A stretch of DNA of 64,000 nt from Liolophura sinensis (GCF_032854445.1 NC_088303.1:10173501-10237500), one strand, 5' to 3'; counted from the stretch's first letter, positions 1 through 12,846 are shown. Notes: a model not told the origin generated them from the letters alone. Made by a program: numbers and translations.

Positions 1-397
1 CACCACATAATTCTAAGCATAAAAACTTCTGGGAACACATTTTTTCGGCTCAGATAAGGATTTTAAATCATTTATTGTTCGCAGTTTCTTAGATCCAAAA
101 GTGCGCCTTAAGGGTTCTTTTAATCAAAATGCTGAACAAGAGTGACATGGCACAAATACAATTTCCGCATTTCTAGATGTGATCTCTCTGTACAGAAACA
201 TTTATGGGTATATTTGTCTTTACCTGGGGACTGAGATGTTCCACTCTCGATCTGGAATATACAATCAGACAACATCTTTGTTTTATATGAAGCGCATCTC
301 AAACCTATACTAAAGTATTAAGTCATTGAAATATCTAATTTTGTCTTCTTCATCCGACACATGCGCATGTTTTAGACAGTACTTATGAATACTTCAC

Positions 398-582
398 ATG
401 TATGATGACTGCCTGGTTTACAAGTGGATACAAGGAGGGGGTAAAATCGAGCAACTGACCTCAGGGGTCAAGGACTGGTTATTATCCAAGAAAGCCTTTT
501 ACACACTGAGACAGGGAGGATGTTTACAAAATGAACCAGCACCATTTCGCAAACCTTCTTTAGTTGATAAAAAACCCTACAG
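398..582 (+). CDS. Candidate coding exon, unknown protein
   Basis: An ATG at 398 opens 61 codons that run into a good donor (CTACAG|GTAATAA) at 582/583, leaving two bases of a split codon. Past the donor the frame stops at once, as expected of an intron. The peptide starts MYDDCLVYKW and is rich in Lys and Gly. It has no signal peptide, membrane segment or motif that I recognise. No partner exon or promoter could be tied to it. A chance open frame of this length is quite possible in this genome. Confidence 0.25.
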
Positions 583-599
583 GTAATAAACAAGGTTGT

Positions 600-3500
600 A
601 ACGAAAATCAGTCTCTGAAGATGTCGGACATACATTGTCTATTATCTTCGCAAAAAATGAAATCAAATGATCAGATGTCGTCTCTAATGATTAATGCATA
701 AGTCAAAATGTCCGTTCAAAATATCATAGCTTTGTGATATTTAGTCCAGTGCATAGTTCTGTGAAGATGATAACCCGAGTTATGATTAAATCATCGAATC
801 TGTGTTTTCTGTTATCTACCGTTATTATCTTATAATCAAACCTTTTTTACTAAAATATCTGTAAAGGTAATATAATCAAGATTTCACTCTGAAAAGGGGT
901 TGTTTTCTCTACCTTGTACATTTTATAAAAAAAACTGTCCATGATCCGTTATTGTCAGCTTGTGGAGTATCAACGATAGGTCACCAGTACAATTTCCAGG
1001 CCAACAATCACAGAGTTTTTATCTCAGATTTATTTCGCCACAAAAGCCAAGGCAAAACAAATGTCTCCTTAGTAAACTCATATAGAGCCAGACAATAATC
1101 TATAAATAAGTAACTACGTTCATGCAAAGAGACAAAAAAGAGTATGGCATTGTTCTATCCTAGAATCAGAATTCCCTCGCACAACTCTAGCAAACAAGTA
1201 AACCGCATAATTTTTATCAGTTTGTATTATGTAAACATCCAATCGTTCTGCAGCACTTCTTACTACGTCACGGATAGGTTTGAATATTTAAAACAACAGT
1301 ACCTCAGTATACTTCATTTACCGCATTTGGTATCGTGATGTTTTTCTTATTTATGACTATACTGCTGAGAAGTGACAATGAGTTAGATTTCAGTTTATCA
1401 AGCACAGAATACTCACCTCAGAGATCATAAAACTTTTACTCTCCTACTCTATTTTAAATCTTTAATAGAAAACTGATCAGATCGTTATGTGACCATAAAG
1501 TCTACCATTATATATACGTAGAAAAAATAGTGGGACACAGGTATCACTGAGAAATGTTTTAAAAATTTTATAAAGGTTTGAAAGCCAAGAATATGGAGTT
1601 CAACACTGGGGATTGTCACCGATGGGCAATGCATTTCGAGCAGCCATGATGTAGCAGCCCTGACGAACTTGACCAACTAGTAGGATTAAAAGAAAACGTA
1701 TTAGCTCTCGATTGTCAGTGTGGCTTAATATACTGGATACAGACATTTATGCAATAAATCGGATTTTTAGACAATTTAAAGTGTTAATCCGAAGCATTTT
1801 GGTCCACATATTTATGTTCAAGGGACAAAGAATAGCTATCTGTGTAACAATACCTATGTGTTGGATAGGAGACCGCTGCAACCTGTCACGGCGAGCTGGC
1901 AGGAGTTTCATTTCTTGAGTAACATATCGTGACATTGCATTATATTTCCTTAGCAGAGTCAGATTTATTGCGAAAATATCTTCCAGACATCTGCAGGAAA
2001 CAGTCTGTCCTAAATAACATCCTGCCATGTTAAGTAAATTCACCGATGTCAATATAGCCAGCTTGGCCTTAATACAGACAACAATACAGGCCAGAGACGA
2101 AGACGAGCAGGACCGCTAAACGACGACGCATGTGCCCAAAAAGATAACCCAGACTGTGACTGTCAAACTAAAAGAAACATCAGCTGAAACTCTTTTGTTG
2201 GATATCTGGCGTTTCTTCTTAGTTGTTTACTACCGATGGGACAGGAAAGCTTTTAAGTTTTGTAACGTCATGCTAGGTAGCTATAACATGGCAAAATTGC
2301 GTCACCAAATGTGTGGCAAGGCGACGATAAATTGCTATTTATTTTGTTGACAAGCGGTGTAAAATTCTTAAAAATATGTACAGAACATCTCTGGAAAAAC
2401 CATTTTAGGAATTAATTCAGATTTAGAGACTGGCTTTATGTTCAGTTTAAGTCATGTTAAGAAACATTTGTATTTTCGCACTAACATTTAATTTACGTAC
2501 AAAAATGAGTATTGCTGACATAACTACAGGAGTATAAACGTTATGTAAAAAATTTATTGAAATTTTGCTGTTGGCAAAACTTTGATTTATCTTAGCCACT
2601 TGCCCGTTAGAATTCAATGAATGATTCCAGTTTACAGATTTGTCATAAATCGTTTGGAGTCTGGGAAACCGGTAAACCTTTAAGCCCTCGGTAATGATCG
2701 TCAGGGGGGCTGCGGGCTTAGGCGATGTAGGATGAAGGGGAACGATTGATGGTTCAGGCCAGCAGAGGTGAACTTCACTAGCAACACTGTGAAGAGAACC
2801 AATGTTTGGGAACCAATACTACAGTGAACATAAAGGATCAGTCAAGCACTGCGTAATCCAGCTGCATAAAAACCAGTACATTCGCTAGTAATGGAATTTC
2901 AGTAAAAACTAATTTTAACAATAAAAGAAAAAAAGGCCAGTGGGGGATTTTAGATAATCCAAACTGCTGATATTAATGTTCACAAATGATTCAATTCAAA
3001 GTGTTAACGGAAGTGTTGGAAACATGTAATGGATCATCTCAAGCACTCGAGTCTCCTCACAAGCTGAACATTCTTCAGGTTTACATGATATCGCATAGTC
3101 GTTATGGTTTTCCGCTTGTTGATGGATTCCTTTAGCCACGCCACACACCCATTGACAGAAGCCTATCAGAATATCAAAAAGAAGCTTGGTGGTTTAATAA
3201 AATCAAAATATGGACAGAATTCAAGAGTTGTTCAACAACCGAGCGTATCTGCCATGACACATTTATAATCGTTTTCGGACATTTGGAACGCGAAGACAGT
3301 CCTCAATCCTAAAGTAATACGGTATATACCGATTTTTAAAAATAGGTTTCTGTAAATTTGTTATTACCAGTTTTAGAGTAAAATTATTTTATGAAGTATA
3401 TCGTATTTGCGTGGAATTAAGCGATATTTCGAAAACGGCACTAGCATGAATTATCATTATTCACAAATTTGCGAGTGATTTCCTGAAGACAGAATTCCTT

Positions 3501-4189
3501 GCGATGGTGACCTCAACTTGGGATCAAAACACCACAAGGCCCTTTTACTATCCATATACATGATGAAATCACACTTATGAAGTTGAAGTTTATAGAGGCA
3601 CATGATATAGAGGATATATGTAGAGAGATTTATTGTCTATTAATGCATTACCTTTATTAAGCTTTCTAATCCGTCAAACAATTTCCAGAAAAATTGGAGG
3701 CTTGAAAACGTGGCTAGTTCCGGTTTTTGTACGACGAAATTTCTGAGACATATTTTGCTAATTCACTGTCTCAATACGCATATTTTCCGGGATTCTAGAT
3801 GAAAGCCAAGGCTCTGTATAAGGATGTATTCTTTCGCACCGTCTCATCTGAAATGTCTACAATAAAAGCCAATCTGAATTGTTTCATTGATACCTTGAAG
3901 CATCTGACAACTTCTTGTTCTACAACTTCTTGTACCCAAGGGCCTATAAACTTGTCGTTAACGCCCCTTAGCAGGAAAGCTAAGAATGTCTATCGGCAAA
4001 CCATTTAGCGTAGTGTGAATCTGTTATATTGATAAGGTAACATTCTCATTATCGATATACAATTTCTAGCACAGTTTAACTGAAATATCACGAAGGGTAA
4101 TGATCATTATAGACAGGATATTTTATAGACGTGTCCTCATATTAAACCTCATATGTCCTCATATGTCCTCATACATGTATTACTGATTC
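600..4189. other. Unassigned AT-rich region
   Basis: No recognisable gene or repeat. Two ATG-started open frames have coding-like composition but no family or splice support. One is on the minus strand (2031 down to 1747, about 93 codons, start context AACATGG). The other is on the plus strand (3799-4008, 69 codons, directly after a TTCTAG acceptor-like site). Short direct repeats of CCTCATAT occur near 4138-4172. Confidence 0.3.
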
Positions 4190-4297
4190 AGCAACATGCG
4201 GATGGGTTTCCTCCTACCATAATGCTGGCCGCCATCGTGTATGTGAAATATTCTTGAGTACAGCGTGAAGCACCAATCAAATGAATAAATAAATATC
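4190..4297 (+). repeat. SINE family A, 3' fragment
   Basis: Matches the body and tail of the tRNA-derived SINE seen in full at 40654-40917: AACCTGCGGATGG-like start, the CACCATAATGCTGGCCGCC block, GTGAAATATTCTTGAGTAC, then ACCAATCAAATGAATAAATAAAT. An internal block of roughly 27 bp is missing between GCGGATGG and GTTTCCTCC, and the tRNA-like head is absent. Confidence 0.85.
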
Positions 4298-5965
4298 ATT
4301 GATTAATCCTCATCTGACGACATTATCCTTTACAGCTCTCACCAGCTTAGTGGAAATGTTGTTAACTATGATCTGGCTGTTTTCTTCTGGTACAAGAACC
4401 GATAAAACAACGATTCTAGGAGCTAACGGCTTGATCTCTCCATATATCGTTTTAAAATTAAGGTAAAATATTCCGAAGTCGATAGTTTTCATTTTCTCTA
4501 TTTTTTTGGCACTTACGTTTTTGTGATATAGTTTAGACCTTGAGGCTAGGAGAAGTAAAATGCTGAGATTGTCATGCATACACGTAGATTTTGGGTCGTT
4601 ATTAATGACACAGAAAACTACCCCAGTTTCATGTGACAAGGAGTTGGTTACCTCTTGATCACTTTTGCCATTTCGCCATCGGTTGTCCGAACCGTATTGA
4701 CAGTTCTAGTGTTAAGAACAGAAGCTAATTGGCCTTCAAGTGGTGAAAGATTTGGCAAGTCCAGCTGCTATACCATGGCTTTGTCCGTTTGTCAGTTTTA
4801 ACTAGGGCAATTGTGAGGTCGTGCCGTGTCGCTGCCAGCTGTTAAGCTCTCCACGAGGTCCGTGACACGTTAAGCTGGGAGCATCTGCCCACTTCATTAC
4901 TTCCGTTGTCGAAACACCTACGTGAGTATTGTCCAGGATGGATCAACTCTAGGTCTGTAGAGCACGAAAGGAATGTCGGAGTTGTACTGAACACTGGGAA
5001 CACCATCTAATGGCGACCCGATCTAAGTCAGACTGGTTCTCTTTGAAAAAATAACAGTTTAGAAAAGGTTATGAGACGATATGTGATATTACGGACAAGC
5101 GTTATGTTACCGTTTATAGGGTAGGTTGTTATAAGGATTAGGCCGTAAACAAGCTTTACAACTCTTGACTTAAAAATTGTTTTAAAGGTTAATGAACGCT
5201 ATACGCGACTAGAATTTTTACGGTTAGATTCCATGGCCTGCTCTCTATAAACCATTTTGAACAAATTTATGGACTGAATGATCATTGCTTGGAGCCTTAT
5301 GAGGCGTGTAAACATCTCGTTTTGTAGCATTTTGTTAGAATGAATGAATACTTAGGATTTTACGTCGTACTTAACAATTTTTCAGTCATATGACGACGAA
5401 AAGTCATTAGGCGTGTGTACGTATACTGTTTGTTCTTGCTTCTATGATATTTCATCAAACTTTACGTACTATACAATTTTACACTTCATAACTGTCTTGT
5501 GAGTAAAAATGGACGGTTTTCCAGAATCTCTGACACTTTGCGTCACGATGTGCCTAGCTTCGCTTAACCGGGAGCTAGTAGGCCTACGTTGTGTATCCAT
5601 CGTGTTGAATTCGATAGCCACGTTGGATATATGGGCAGTTGCAATCAAAGCGCAACTGAGCGTTGAATTATAAACTACAATGGTAGACGTTTCGGAATAT
5701 AATGACAGAATCAAAGAACATTTCTAACGTCTTTCCAGCTCGAATGAAAACTGTTTAGTGATTGTCTTGTCATATTATTGGCTCACCGCTAAATATTTTT
5801 GGCATCAATTTACATCTACAACATTTGACATCTACAACGAATGGCTAAAACAACTTGCTCTATCCAACTGATTCGACAACGACTTTGGTTCCAAAAGATG
5901 AACTACTTAATATTATTTATTAACACTTATTTATATAAATATGGAAAAGGTTTAAAAACCCTAAT
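4298..5965. other. Unassigned region
   Basis: No repeat family recognised. A minus open frame of 109 codons (4639-4310) and one of 81 codons (5714-5469) start at non-ATG codons or lack splice support, so they are not called. Confidence 0.3.
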
Positions 5966-5969
5966 TTCT

Positions 5970-6130
5970 TAATTTATATACTTTATTAGCTTTTTTAACG
6001 CTTCGTGTTAAGCGTTGTTTAGTTAGTTTTTTTTCGATTGTTGACCCTGAACGTCCATTAATTCTTGATAGTTGATATAGAAATGTCTGCCACGACTCCT
6101 AGATTTATCAATGAAGACACCTCCTCAGTC
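5970..6130. repeat. Dispersed repeat, copy 1
   Basis: About 150 bp aligns with 25998-26152 in the same orientation. Shared blocks include GTGTTAARCGTYGTTTAG, GATTRTTGACC, GAACGTCCAT, AATGTCTG and GACTC.TAGATYTATC. Both copies sit just 5' of minisatellite arrays. This could be the conserved end of a non-autonomous mobile element that carries tandem repeats, but no termini or target duplication were found. Confidence 0.6.
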
Positions 6131-6221
6131 AGTACTCAACATAAACATCTCTGAAAAACAAAGACCGGTTTGGAATATTGAGATCAATTACGTATGATGT
6201 CATACAGGGGAAAAAAGCCAA

Positions 6222-6440
6222 ATGTGGATCAATATCAACTGAATTGCAAAACTTACTGAATGTACCTTGAATTCGGATATTACACATGTTAAATTACTGT
6301 GGATCAATATCAACTGAGTTGCAAAACTTACTGAATGTACCTTGAATTCGGATATTACACATGTTAAGTTACTGTGGATCAATATCAACTGAGTTGTAAA
6401 ACTTACTGAATATACCTTGAATTCGGATATTACACATGAA
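6222..6440. repeat. 75-bp tandem repeat, about 2.9 copies
   Basis: TGGATCAATATCAACTGA recurs at 6225, 6300 and 6375, exactly 75 bp apart, with few differences between copies. Because 75 is a multiple of three, the minus strand stays open as a 25-residue repeat (about 88 codons). Its start is ATG-like but it has no other gene signal, so it is treated as a by-product of the repeat. Confidence 0.92.
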
Positions 6441-6682
6441 TCGCAAATATCAAACGAGACACACAATAACTGTGTTTATTGTTTACGTTTCGGGAAACCT
6501 CTAGTTTTTAATTTTTGACGTATAAATACATGAATAAATAGTAAGGAAATATAATTTTCCATGCATAATAAAACTATGTATGTGTCCATAACCCGAGGCT
6601 TTTTGTCAAAAGGAATTCGGTTTTAAACTTGGCTACAAGTATCTTATCGATGTGTTGGTGTAGTATCGTGTATGGGCTAATA

Positions 6683-6775
6683 TTTGATTTATTTTAATTT
6701 GATTGGCGTTTTAAGCCGTACTCAAGCATATTTCACTTATACAGCGGCGACCAGCGTTATGGCTGGAGGATTCCT
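6683..6775 (-). repeat. SINE family A, 3' fragment
   Basis: Reverse-strand tail and body of family A: TTTGATTGGCGTTTTA, GCCGTACTCAAGCATATTT, CACTTATAC, then a degenerate GGCCAGCATTATGG block. The rest of the body and the tRNA head are missing. Confidence 0.8.
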
Positions 6776-6832
6776 GACAGGTGTTGGCATATAGGAGTAC
6801 TCGGCGTTACGCAGAAATACAGCGCAATATGA

Positions 6833-7200
6833 CTACACTTAAAGTAATCGATTCGGGGAAGTACAACTCGAGTCAACACTTAAAATAATTGATTCGGGGG
6901 AATATGACTCAAGTCTACACTTAAAATAATCTGTTTTGGGAACCAGTCTACATTTAAAATAATTGATTCGGGGGAATGTGACTCCAGGCCACACTTCAAA
7001 TAATCGGTTCGAACGAACACGACTCCAGTCTACACTCTAATTAATTGATTCGGAGGGAATACGACTCCAATCTGTACTTCAAATGATTGATTAAAGGGAA
7101 CATGAATCCAGTCTACACTTGAAATAATCGGTACTCAGAATGTGACTCCACAAATGGTCTAGATTTCAAGTGGTCAGTTCAACACAATGCGACTTCAGTC
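6833..7200. repeat. 41-bp minisatellite, about 9 divergent copies
   Basis: Units follow the pattern CTACACTTAAAATAATTGAT, then TCGGGGGAATRTGACTCCAG, with copies from 33 to 46 bp long. Divergence is high, so the array is old. It begins just after the SINE fragment at 6683-6775. Confidence 0.9.
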
Positions 7201-7924
7201 TGGATAAAAAATGGTCGGTATTTTCAAATTATAGGGGATGGAAAAGGTAACCAAGCGGGCTTTACCGATCAATCGTGGTTTTATTAACACCTTATCTATT
7301 TACTTACATTTAGTGAAATAAATTATTGTATAAACTGACATTAAGTGAGAAACTCTTTAATGCTAAATAACGACTACTGTTTCATATCGATCGCCCTATA
7401 CTTATAATACACGGCCAATAAAGAGCAAGGCATTTGTTTTAATATCTATTTTTTTTACCAGTCCCACTTCTTTAAATTATTTGTATCGCCGGGAAAGAGT
7501 TTTTTTTTACCGCAAAATGTACTCAACAGCTATTATTCACAACATTTTGTGTGAGAAAAAATCTGTTTGGCATTTCTGGATAAGACAAGGGATAATGTTG
7601 ATTTCTTAGCACACATAGTTTTTAACAGTACAAGTGCCATGCATTTGTGGATACTACAAAATTCCAGTAAAGAACATACCTCGACAAAAAAAAACTGACG
7701 TTGGTTAATGTTTTTCTATCTATTATTGAAATGACCCTTTGTTAACAGCTTTCGTATAGCCATTAGGGACACAGTACCCCACCTGTAAATACATTACGTT
7801 TTTATTCTCTTCCTAGTTCTGCGGGTGTTTTACTTCCAGACTGCGCTTTCCATGGACATAAACCCGAAAACAGAAACGTATCTGAAAAATAATGTATTGA
7901 TGAAAGGCACAACCACCTTCAAGT
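7201..7924. other. Unique spacer with acceptor-like site before satellite
   Basis: Mostly featureless AT-rich sequence. At 7801-7818 a pyrimidine run ending TTCCTAG looks like a 3' splice site. It is followed by a frame with an ATG at 7852 (MDINPKTETY...) that runs open into the first degenerate satellite monomers and stops at 8062-8064. Whether this was ever an exon cannot be told. Confidence 0.3.
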
Positions 7925-10545
7925 ACGAACTAGGACATCTCTACCCCTCTGGTCAAAAACTAGTGTCGGACAGCTCGACTTCTCTAACCCAGGGCTATTG
8001 CTGCAGTCAAACTATCGAGCAACTCGACTTGTCCAGTCAAAGGCTAATGCGACAGTCAAACTAAGAGGCAACTCGACCTTGCTCAAGAGCTATACCACCC
8101 TCGAACACTATCGGAGAACTCCACTTTAGTCAACGTCTAGAGCCGCGGTCGAACTACCGGGCAACTCGACTCCTTTTGCCAAAGGCTGTCACAGCCCAAC
8201 TATCGGGCAACTCGACTCCTCTGGGGAAAAGGTAGTGCCACAGTCGAACTATCGGACATCTCTACTCTTCTGGTCAAAAAGGCCAGCACTGCACTCGAAC
8301 TATCGGGCAACCGAACTCCTCTGGGGAAAGGCTAGTGTCATAGTCGAACTATCGGACATCTCTACTCTTCTGGTCAAAAAGGCCAGCACTGCACTCGAAC
8401 TATCGGGCAACTCGACTCCTCTGGGGAAAAGCTAGTGCCACAGTCGAACTATCGGACATCTCTACTCTTCTGGTCAAAAAGGCCAGCACTGCACTCGAAC
8501 TATCGGGCAACCCAACTCCTCTGAGGAAAGGCTGGTGTCACAGTCGAACTATCGGACATCTCTACTCTTCTGGTCAAAAAGGCCAGCACTGCACTCGAAC
8601 TATCGGGCAACCCAACTCCTCTGGGGAAAGGCTAGTGTCACAGTCGAACTATCGGACATCTCTACTCTTCTGGTCAAAAAGGCCAGCACTGCACTCGAAC
8701 TATCGGGCAACCCAACTCTTCTGGGGAAAGGCTGGTGTCACAGTCGAACTATCGGACATCTCTACTCTTCTGGTCAAAAAGGCCAGCACTGCACTCGAAC
8801 TATCGGCAAACCAGCTCTTCTGGGGAAAGGCTGGTGTCACAGTCGAACTATCGGACATCTCTACTCTTCTGGTCAAAAAGGCCAGCACTGCACTCGAACT
8901 ATCGGGCAACCCAACTCTTCTGGGGAAAGGCTGGTGTCACAGTCGAACTATCGGGACATCTCTACTCTTCTGGTCAAAAAGGCCAGCACTGCACTCGAAC
9001 TATCGGGCAAACCAACTCTTCTGGGGAAAGGCTGGTGTCACAGTCGAACTATCGGACATCTCTACTCTTCTGGTCAAAAAGGCCAGCACTGCACTCGAAC
9101 TATCGGGCAAACCAACTCTTCTGGGAAAGGGCTAGTGTCACAGTCGAACTATCGGACATCTCTACTCTTCTGGTCAAAAAGGCCAGCACTGCACTCGAAC
9201 TATCGGGCAACCCAACTCTTCTGGGGAAAGGCTGGTGTCATAGTCGAACTATCGGACATCTCTACTCTTCTGGTCAAAAAGGCCAGCACTGCACTCGAAC
9301 TATCGGGCAAACCAACTCTTCTGGGGAAAGGCTGGTGTCACAGTCGAACTATCGGACATCTCTACTCTTCTGGTCAAAAAGGCCAGCACTGCACTCGAAC
9401 TATCGGGCAAACCAACTCTTCTGGGGAAAGGCTGGTGTCACAGTCGAACTATCGGACATCTCTACTCTTCTGGTCAAAAAGGCCAGCACTGCACTCGAAC
9501 TATCGGGCAAACCAACTCTTCTGGGGAAAGGCTGGTGTCACAGTCGAACTATCGGACATCTCTACTCTTCTGGTCAAAAAGGCCAGCACTGCACTCGAAC
9601 TATCGGGCAACCCAACTCTTCTGGGGAAAGGCTGGTGTCACAGTCGAACTATCGGACATCTCTACTCTTCTGGTCAAAAAGGCCAGCACTGCACTCGAAC
9701 TATCGGGCAAACCAACTCTTCTGGGGAAAGGCTGGTGTCACAGTCGAACTATCGGACATCTCTACTCTTCTGGTCAAAAAGGCCAGCACTGCACTCGAAC
9801 TATCGGGCAACCCAACTCCTCTGGGGAAAGGCTGGTGTCACAGTCGAACTATCGGACATCTCTACTCTTCTGGTCAAAAAGGCCAGCACTGCACTCGAAC
9901 TATCGGGCAAACCAACTCTTCTGGGGAAAGGCTGGTGTCACAGTCGAACTATCGGACATCTCTACTCTTCTGGTCAAAAAGGCCAGCACTGCACTCGAAC
10001 TATCGGGCAACCCAACTCTTCTGGGGAAAGGCTGGTGTCACAGTCGAACTATCGGACATCTCTACTCTTCTGGTCAAAAAGGCCAGCACTGCACTCGAAC
10101 TATCGGGCAAACCAACTCTTCTGGGGAAAGGCTGGTGTCACAGTCGAACTATCGGACATCTCTACTCTTCTGGTCAAAAAGGCCAGCACTGCACTCGAAC
10201 TATCGGGCAACCCAACTCTTCTGGGGAAAGGCTAGTGTCACAGTCGAACTATCGGACATCTCTACTCTTCTGGCCAAAGCCTAGTGCCATAATTAAACTA
10301 GTAGGCAGCTCCCCTGGTCAACACCTAGTGCCGCAGTCGAAATATCGGGTAACTCGACTCTTCTGTGAAAAAGTTAGTCGTTGTAGTGTCGTAGTTGAAC
10401 TACCAAACATCTCTACAACCTTTAGTGCTGCCATCGAAGTATCCGGCCAACTCAACTCCTTTAGCCAAAGGCTGTCACAGTTGGGCAACTCCACTCCTCT
10501 GGTGAAAGGCTGTTACCACAGCCGTGCCCAAGGAGATACATTTTT
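7925..10545. repeat. 50/100/200-bp satellite array
   Basis: The ancestral unit is about 50 bp around CTCGAACTATCGGGCAACTC. Both flanks (7925-8240 and 10282-10545) hold degenerate 50-bp monomers. The core (8241-10281) is a 100-bp dimer repeated about 20 times: one half carries TCGGACATCTCTACTCTTCT and the other TCGGGCAA[AC]CCAACTCTTC. Only 1-bp slips near 8840 and 9041 break the register. From 9601 to 10201 the second half alternates between AAACC and AACCC variants, giving a 200-bp period. The unit has no ATG and, apart from CTAG variants, no stop in any plus frame. Long open frames here (up to about 600 codons, all opened by GTG) are therefore artefacts. Confidence 0.97.
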
Positions 10546-11258
10546 CATTTGATTATAAAAAACTTCTTAATTTCCAGTTTATATTTTAGAGTGAAATCTG
10601 ACATCAGAGACTGAAACACCCATGGGAAATAAATGTCAGTGGAGACAAAATGTTCACAGGGCGTCTCACAAATCTATTTTCACAGTTCCCTTAGCTGGAG
10701 ATTTTAGATGCTTGTCTTTCAATCGCTAGACCTCATGGAATGGTTGTTCAATCCCAGACTTGGTCATGTAGTTTTGAAAATTCTATTCTTTTGGCATTTT
10801 TTACTAGGCTTTCCCAAGACCAGAAATGTCACAAGAATATTTTTTTTGATTAATATTTACGCTCCTATAGACTCAGTATACACACAGATCTGGACCGGTT
10901 TTTGCTTGTTGCTTCACCAGGAATTACAAATATTACAAAAAGTTTTTCCTTCGGCACAGAATCCTGAGAATCACCCACTTACAAGACCAACGCTGTGGTT
11001 CAATTCTCCGCGGCACTCAGAGCTTACAAATACTGAGCGAGATGACGGTGACCTTGATTGACTTGAATACTCGAACGCCCTAATTCCACAAAAGTGCGCT
11101 AACTTTATCTATCTCCACTGTTAATTCTGCCTGGTTAATTCATTTGGAGACTTGTTTCTATAAAATATCTCATTGTAAAATCTCACCCTCTCACCCTCTT
11201 AACGATTTCAAATGCAAGTCACGCTGATTAGAACTAACCAAGCCGTTAGGCGGTACCT
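10546..11258. other. Unassigned region
   Basis: An open frame at 10708-11061 (117 codons, plus) has no recognised domain and no ATG near its start. No repeat seen. Confidence 0.3.
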
Positions 11259-11332
11259 GAGTGTGACAGTTTTTTGTCACTGCTTTAGTGTAACAGTTTT
11301 AGTGTGGCAATTTTAGTGTGACAGTCTTAGTT
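11259..11332. repeat. Short 14-16-bp imperfect repeat
   Basis: The motif TTAGTGTGACAGTTTT recurs about four times with changes (GTGACAGTTTTTTGTCA, GTAACAGTTTTAG, GTGGCAATTTTAG, GTGACAGTCTTAG). Confidence 0.7.
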
Positions 11333-12846
11333 TGCTTGTTTGAATATGACTGATTTTACAGAAAGCTGAATATAGGCGACTCTCTAAAAGAAAAAGACTA
11401 TAGCATGACATTTCCAAGCAAACTGCATGCTTTGACAATTTATCCATCAGTAATTTGAAAATACAATGTCAGATGTAGTCACCCAGTGACTGTTTACGGA
11501 AATGTATCAGGTCACTACGCTTCATATCACGCTTGACGTCGCTAGTTCCTGTATCCAATTAACTTGCACGAAACATACTTTTGCGAAACGACACTTCATT
11601 CTGGCAGCTCGCTAGCGGTGAATACTTCGAAGGGAGATAATTTACTACACTCCATATATACTCACGCGAGCATAAACATAGATATTACACGTGGCACTTT
11701 CCGTCCATTCCAAATTAAAGACTCAAGTAGGACAAGTGCATTTAAGAGTTTATTTATTGTAAATACATCTGGTATAAGTGTCTTCAGTAAGGGGATGCTG
11801 TTCGATTCAAGTGAACAGTTTTCGTGTATTAATAAAGACGTTGAGATGTAACACTTTGTGTTTTATTCGCCTTGCCCCTGTTGTATGGAAAATATCTCAT
11901 AATCATTTTGGTGAATATTTATTTCAAACATGTGTTTACGAAAGGATATATAAATTATTTCTAAGATTTCCATCAGCCTTACAGAGCCGAATACAGACAC
12001 ATGTATATATAAATGTAGTGCTATCGTACTCACAATGCCGAACACAATGCAGATTACCTGACATGACACATCGACCAGTCATAATGCACTGGCACTGGGC
12101 AGATGAGCAATTCCTGGTTTCCATTGTGCTGATCTTTGTAACACCGATTGCTTCACATAGTAAAACCTCTGCTAACTTCATTTTTAAACTTCAAGCAAAT
12201 GCAGAATTAACTATTTAAAAATGATTTGATAAAAAAGTAACTCAAAAGAAACTTATTCATGCTTAAGCCATTCGCCAACAGTCTTCGTTTAGAAACTACT
12301 AATAAATGATATAGAAAGAAGAGGAACTGACCAAGATAAACGCTTTTTGTCATTGCTATAATATTCTAACATGTACGCTCCATAAAAACGTGTATTAAAA
12401 TCAGAATCAGTAATCCTTTAATACTTTGTACACATCATTCAAAATCATACAAACACACAATAATAATATCAACGTATTTCGCAATCCACGAGCGAGACTA
12501 ATGAAAACAACTGAATCAACATGTAGATGCAGAATATGATTATGAAAGCGCCTTGGCTCATTTATAAATGTATAGCAGATATAAAAGAATGAATCCATTT
12601 ATAAACTACTTCGCTGGATCAATAATCAATAACAAAGAAGCAAAGTTCTGTAATTTTCTACGGTTAAACTGTCTGCTGAAGTGCGTCAGCCAGGAATCTC
12701 ATTTAAAGGTTGGTATAATGAAAGAAGGAAGTGATGGGCGAAATACTTTTCTTGCCTCACAGGATTTGCGCTGTGAAAGCACTATGGAGAACTCTTCTAA
12801 GTGGTGTCAATAAGTATGCTTCCTGTGACTTTGTCATTGTCATACT
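11333..12846. other. Unassigned region with a Cys-rich minus frame
   Basis: On the minus strand an ATG-started frame of 81 codons (12181-11936) encodes a peptide with nine cysteines in its middle part (for example CSSAQCQC and CVRHCEY). It lacks a convincing hydrophobic signal. A donor-like CATGTCAG|GTAATC lies inside it, so it may be an exon edge or chance. Plus frames at 11564-11851 and 11778-12218 overlap it and show no family. Nothing else is seen. Confidence 0.25.

Noticed and set aside
1419-1500. Minus-strand donor CTCTGAG|GTGAGTATT suggesting an exon
   Set aside because: All frames upstream contain stops close by; at most a non-coding exon.
8535-10552. Very long plus-strand open frames (566 and 605 codons) in the satellite
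   Set aside because: They begin at GTG, contain no ATG, overlap in all three frames and are explained by a stop-free 100-bp repeat.
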